Part shown: positions 6,029-6,166 of the stretch, piece by piece | Numbering within the stretch: position 1 is the first letter of the stretch | How the letters are laid out: every line of letters starts with the position of its first letter | DNA from: Acidimicrobiia bacterium | GTDB lineage: Bacteria > Actinomycetota > Acidimicrobiia > Spongiisociales > JAHEDJ01 | Length of the DNA: 6,166 nt | NCBI GenBank assembly: GCA_030598025.1 | Contig: JAUVQS010000094.1 | Location: forward strand, 1-6,166 | Reading direction: 5' to 3' | Position numbers and translations under genes: made by a program | The notes under the pieces: model-generated | Told to the model about the DNA's origin: nothing | Database searches by the model: none | Seen by the model: the letters and a program-made list of their open reading frames with translations, nothing else

Positions 6029-6166
6029 TCAGCGGCTCATTTTCCGCCTCTTCTGCAGACGGATGTTGAGCAGCATCAGCGACACGGTGATGAAGAAGAT
6101 CGCCGCACCGAAGACGTTCACCTGAGCCGGGACGCCAACGCGGGCCGCACCCCAGATATACAGTGG
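6029..6166 (-). CDS. ABC transporter permease, PotC-like, C-terminal end (partial)
   Basis: On the - strand, an open frame enters from the right edge of the window and ends at TGA (6029-6031). The visible 45 residues begin PLYIWGAARVGVPAQVN, continue as one hydrophobic helix (VFGAAIFFITVSLMLLNI), and end in a basic cytoplasmic tail (RLQKRRKMSR). This pattern closely resembles the last membrane helix and tail of binding-protein-dependent permeases of the spermidine/putrescine type (PotC), which pair with PotB, PotA and a periplasmic or lipoprotein receptor. The Pro-Leu-Tyr-Ile and Gly-Val/Ile-Pro-x-x-Val/Ile-Asn motifs are the main evidence. The substrate cannot be assigned from this end, and other members of the permease family are possible. 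It converges on pyrB across a spacer of 63 bases. Confidence 0.7.
   Translation of the reverse strand, partial: PLYIWGAARVGVPAQVNVFGAAIFFITVSLMLLNIRLQKRRKMSR

Noticed and set aside
1..6166. CRISPR array, transposase, tRNA, rRNA or phage genes
   Set aside because: No spaced repeats, transposase motifs, tRNA cloverleaf or rRNA-like segments were seen on either strand.

Overview
This is a GC-rich chromosomal window. The gene families, codon choice and the short low-complexity repeats between genes suggest a high-GC Actinomycetota-type bacterium, perhaps of the Acidimicrobiia kind. That assignment is an inference from general resemblance only. I see no rRNA, tRNA, CRISPR array, insertion sequence or phage gene.

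Layout, left to right. (1) 3-574, + strand: the C-terminal part of a thiamine-diphosphate (TPP) enzyme related to acetolactate synthase. As read it is split between two frames, with a one-base loss in a G run at 108-110. (2) 575-729: a convergent intergenic stretch with nested GC-rich hairpins that may be a bidirectional terminator or a copy of a dispersed repeat. (3) 730-4266, - strand: one very large hybrid sensor histidine kinase (1178 aa). Its order is six membrane helices, PAS, GAF, HisKA, HATPase, a degenerate receiver, a canonical receiver and HPt, so a complete phosphorelay sits in one chain. (4) 4267-4471: the upstream region of the kinase, with one clean inverted repeat. (5) 4472-4804, + strand: a decayed fragment of an NAD-dependent epimerase (extended SDR) lacking both the nucleotide-binding N-terminus and the catalytic part. 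(6) 4857-4991: a leader region for pyrB with a possible leaderless 39-codon ORF, an intrinsic-terminator-like hairpin inside that ORF, and an ATGA overlap with the pyrB start. (7) 4988-5965, + strand: pyrB, aspartate carbamoyltransferase, with a strong Shine-Dalgarno. (8) 5966-6028: a short convergent spacer with a 7-nt tandem repeat. (9) 6029-6166, - strand: the last 45 residues of an ABC transporter permease that resembles PotC.

The genes do not form one pathway. Strand switches separate the TPP enzyme, the kinase, the epimerase relic plus pyrB, and the transporter into independent units. The most interesting structure is the pyrB leader. A terminator-like hairpin lies between the only promoter-like sequence I can see and pyrB. 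A small ORF reads through the hairpin and ends on the pyrB start codon. This recalls the logic of the enterobacterial pyrBI attenuator, but in an unrelated lineage and with no sequence similarity that I can claim.
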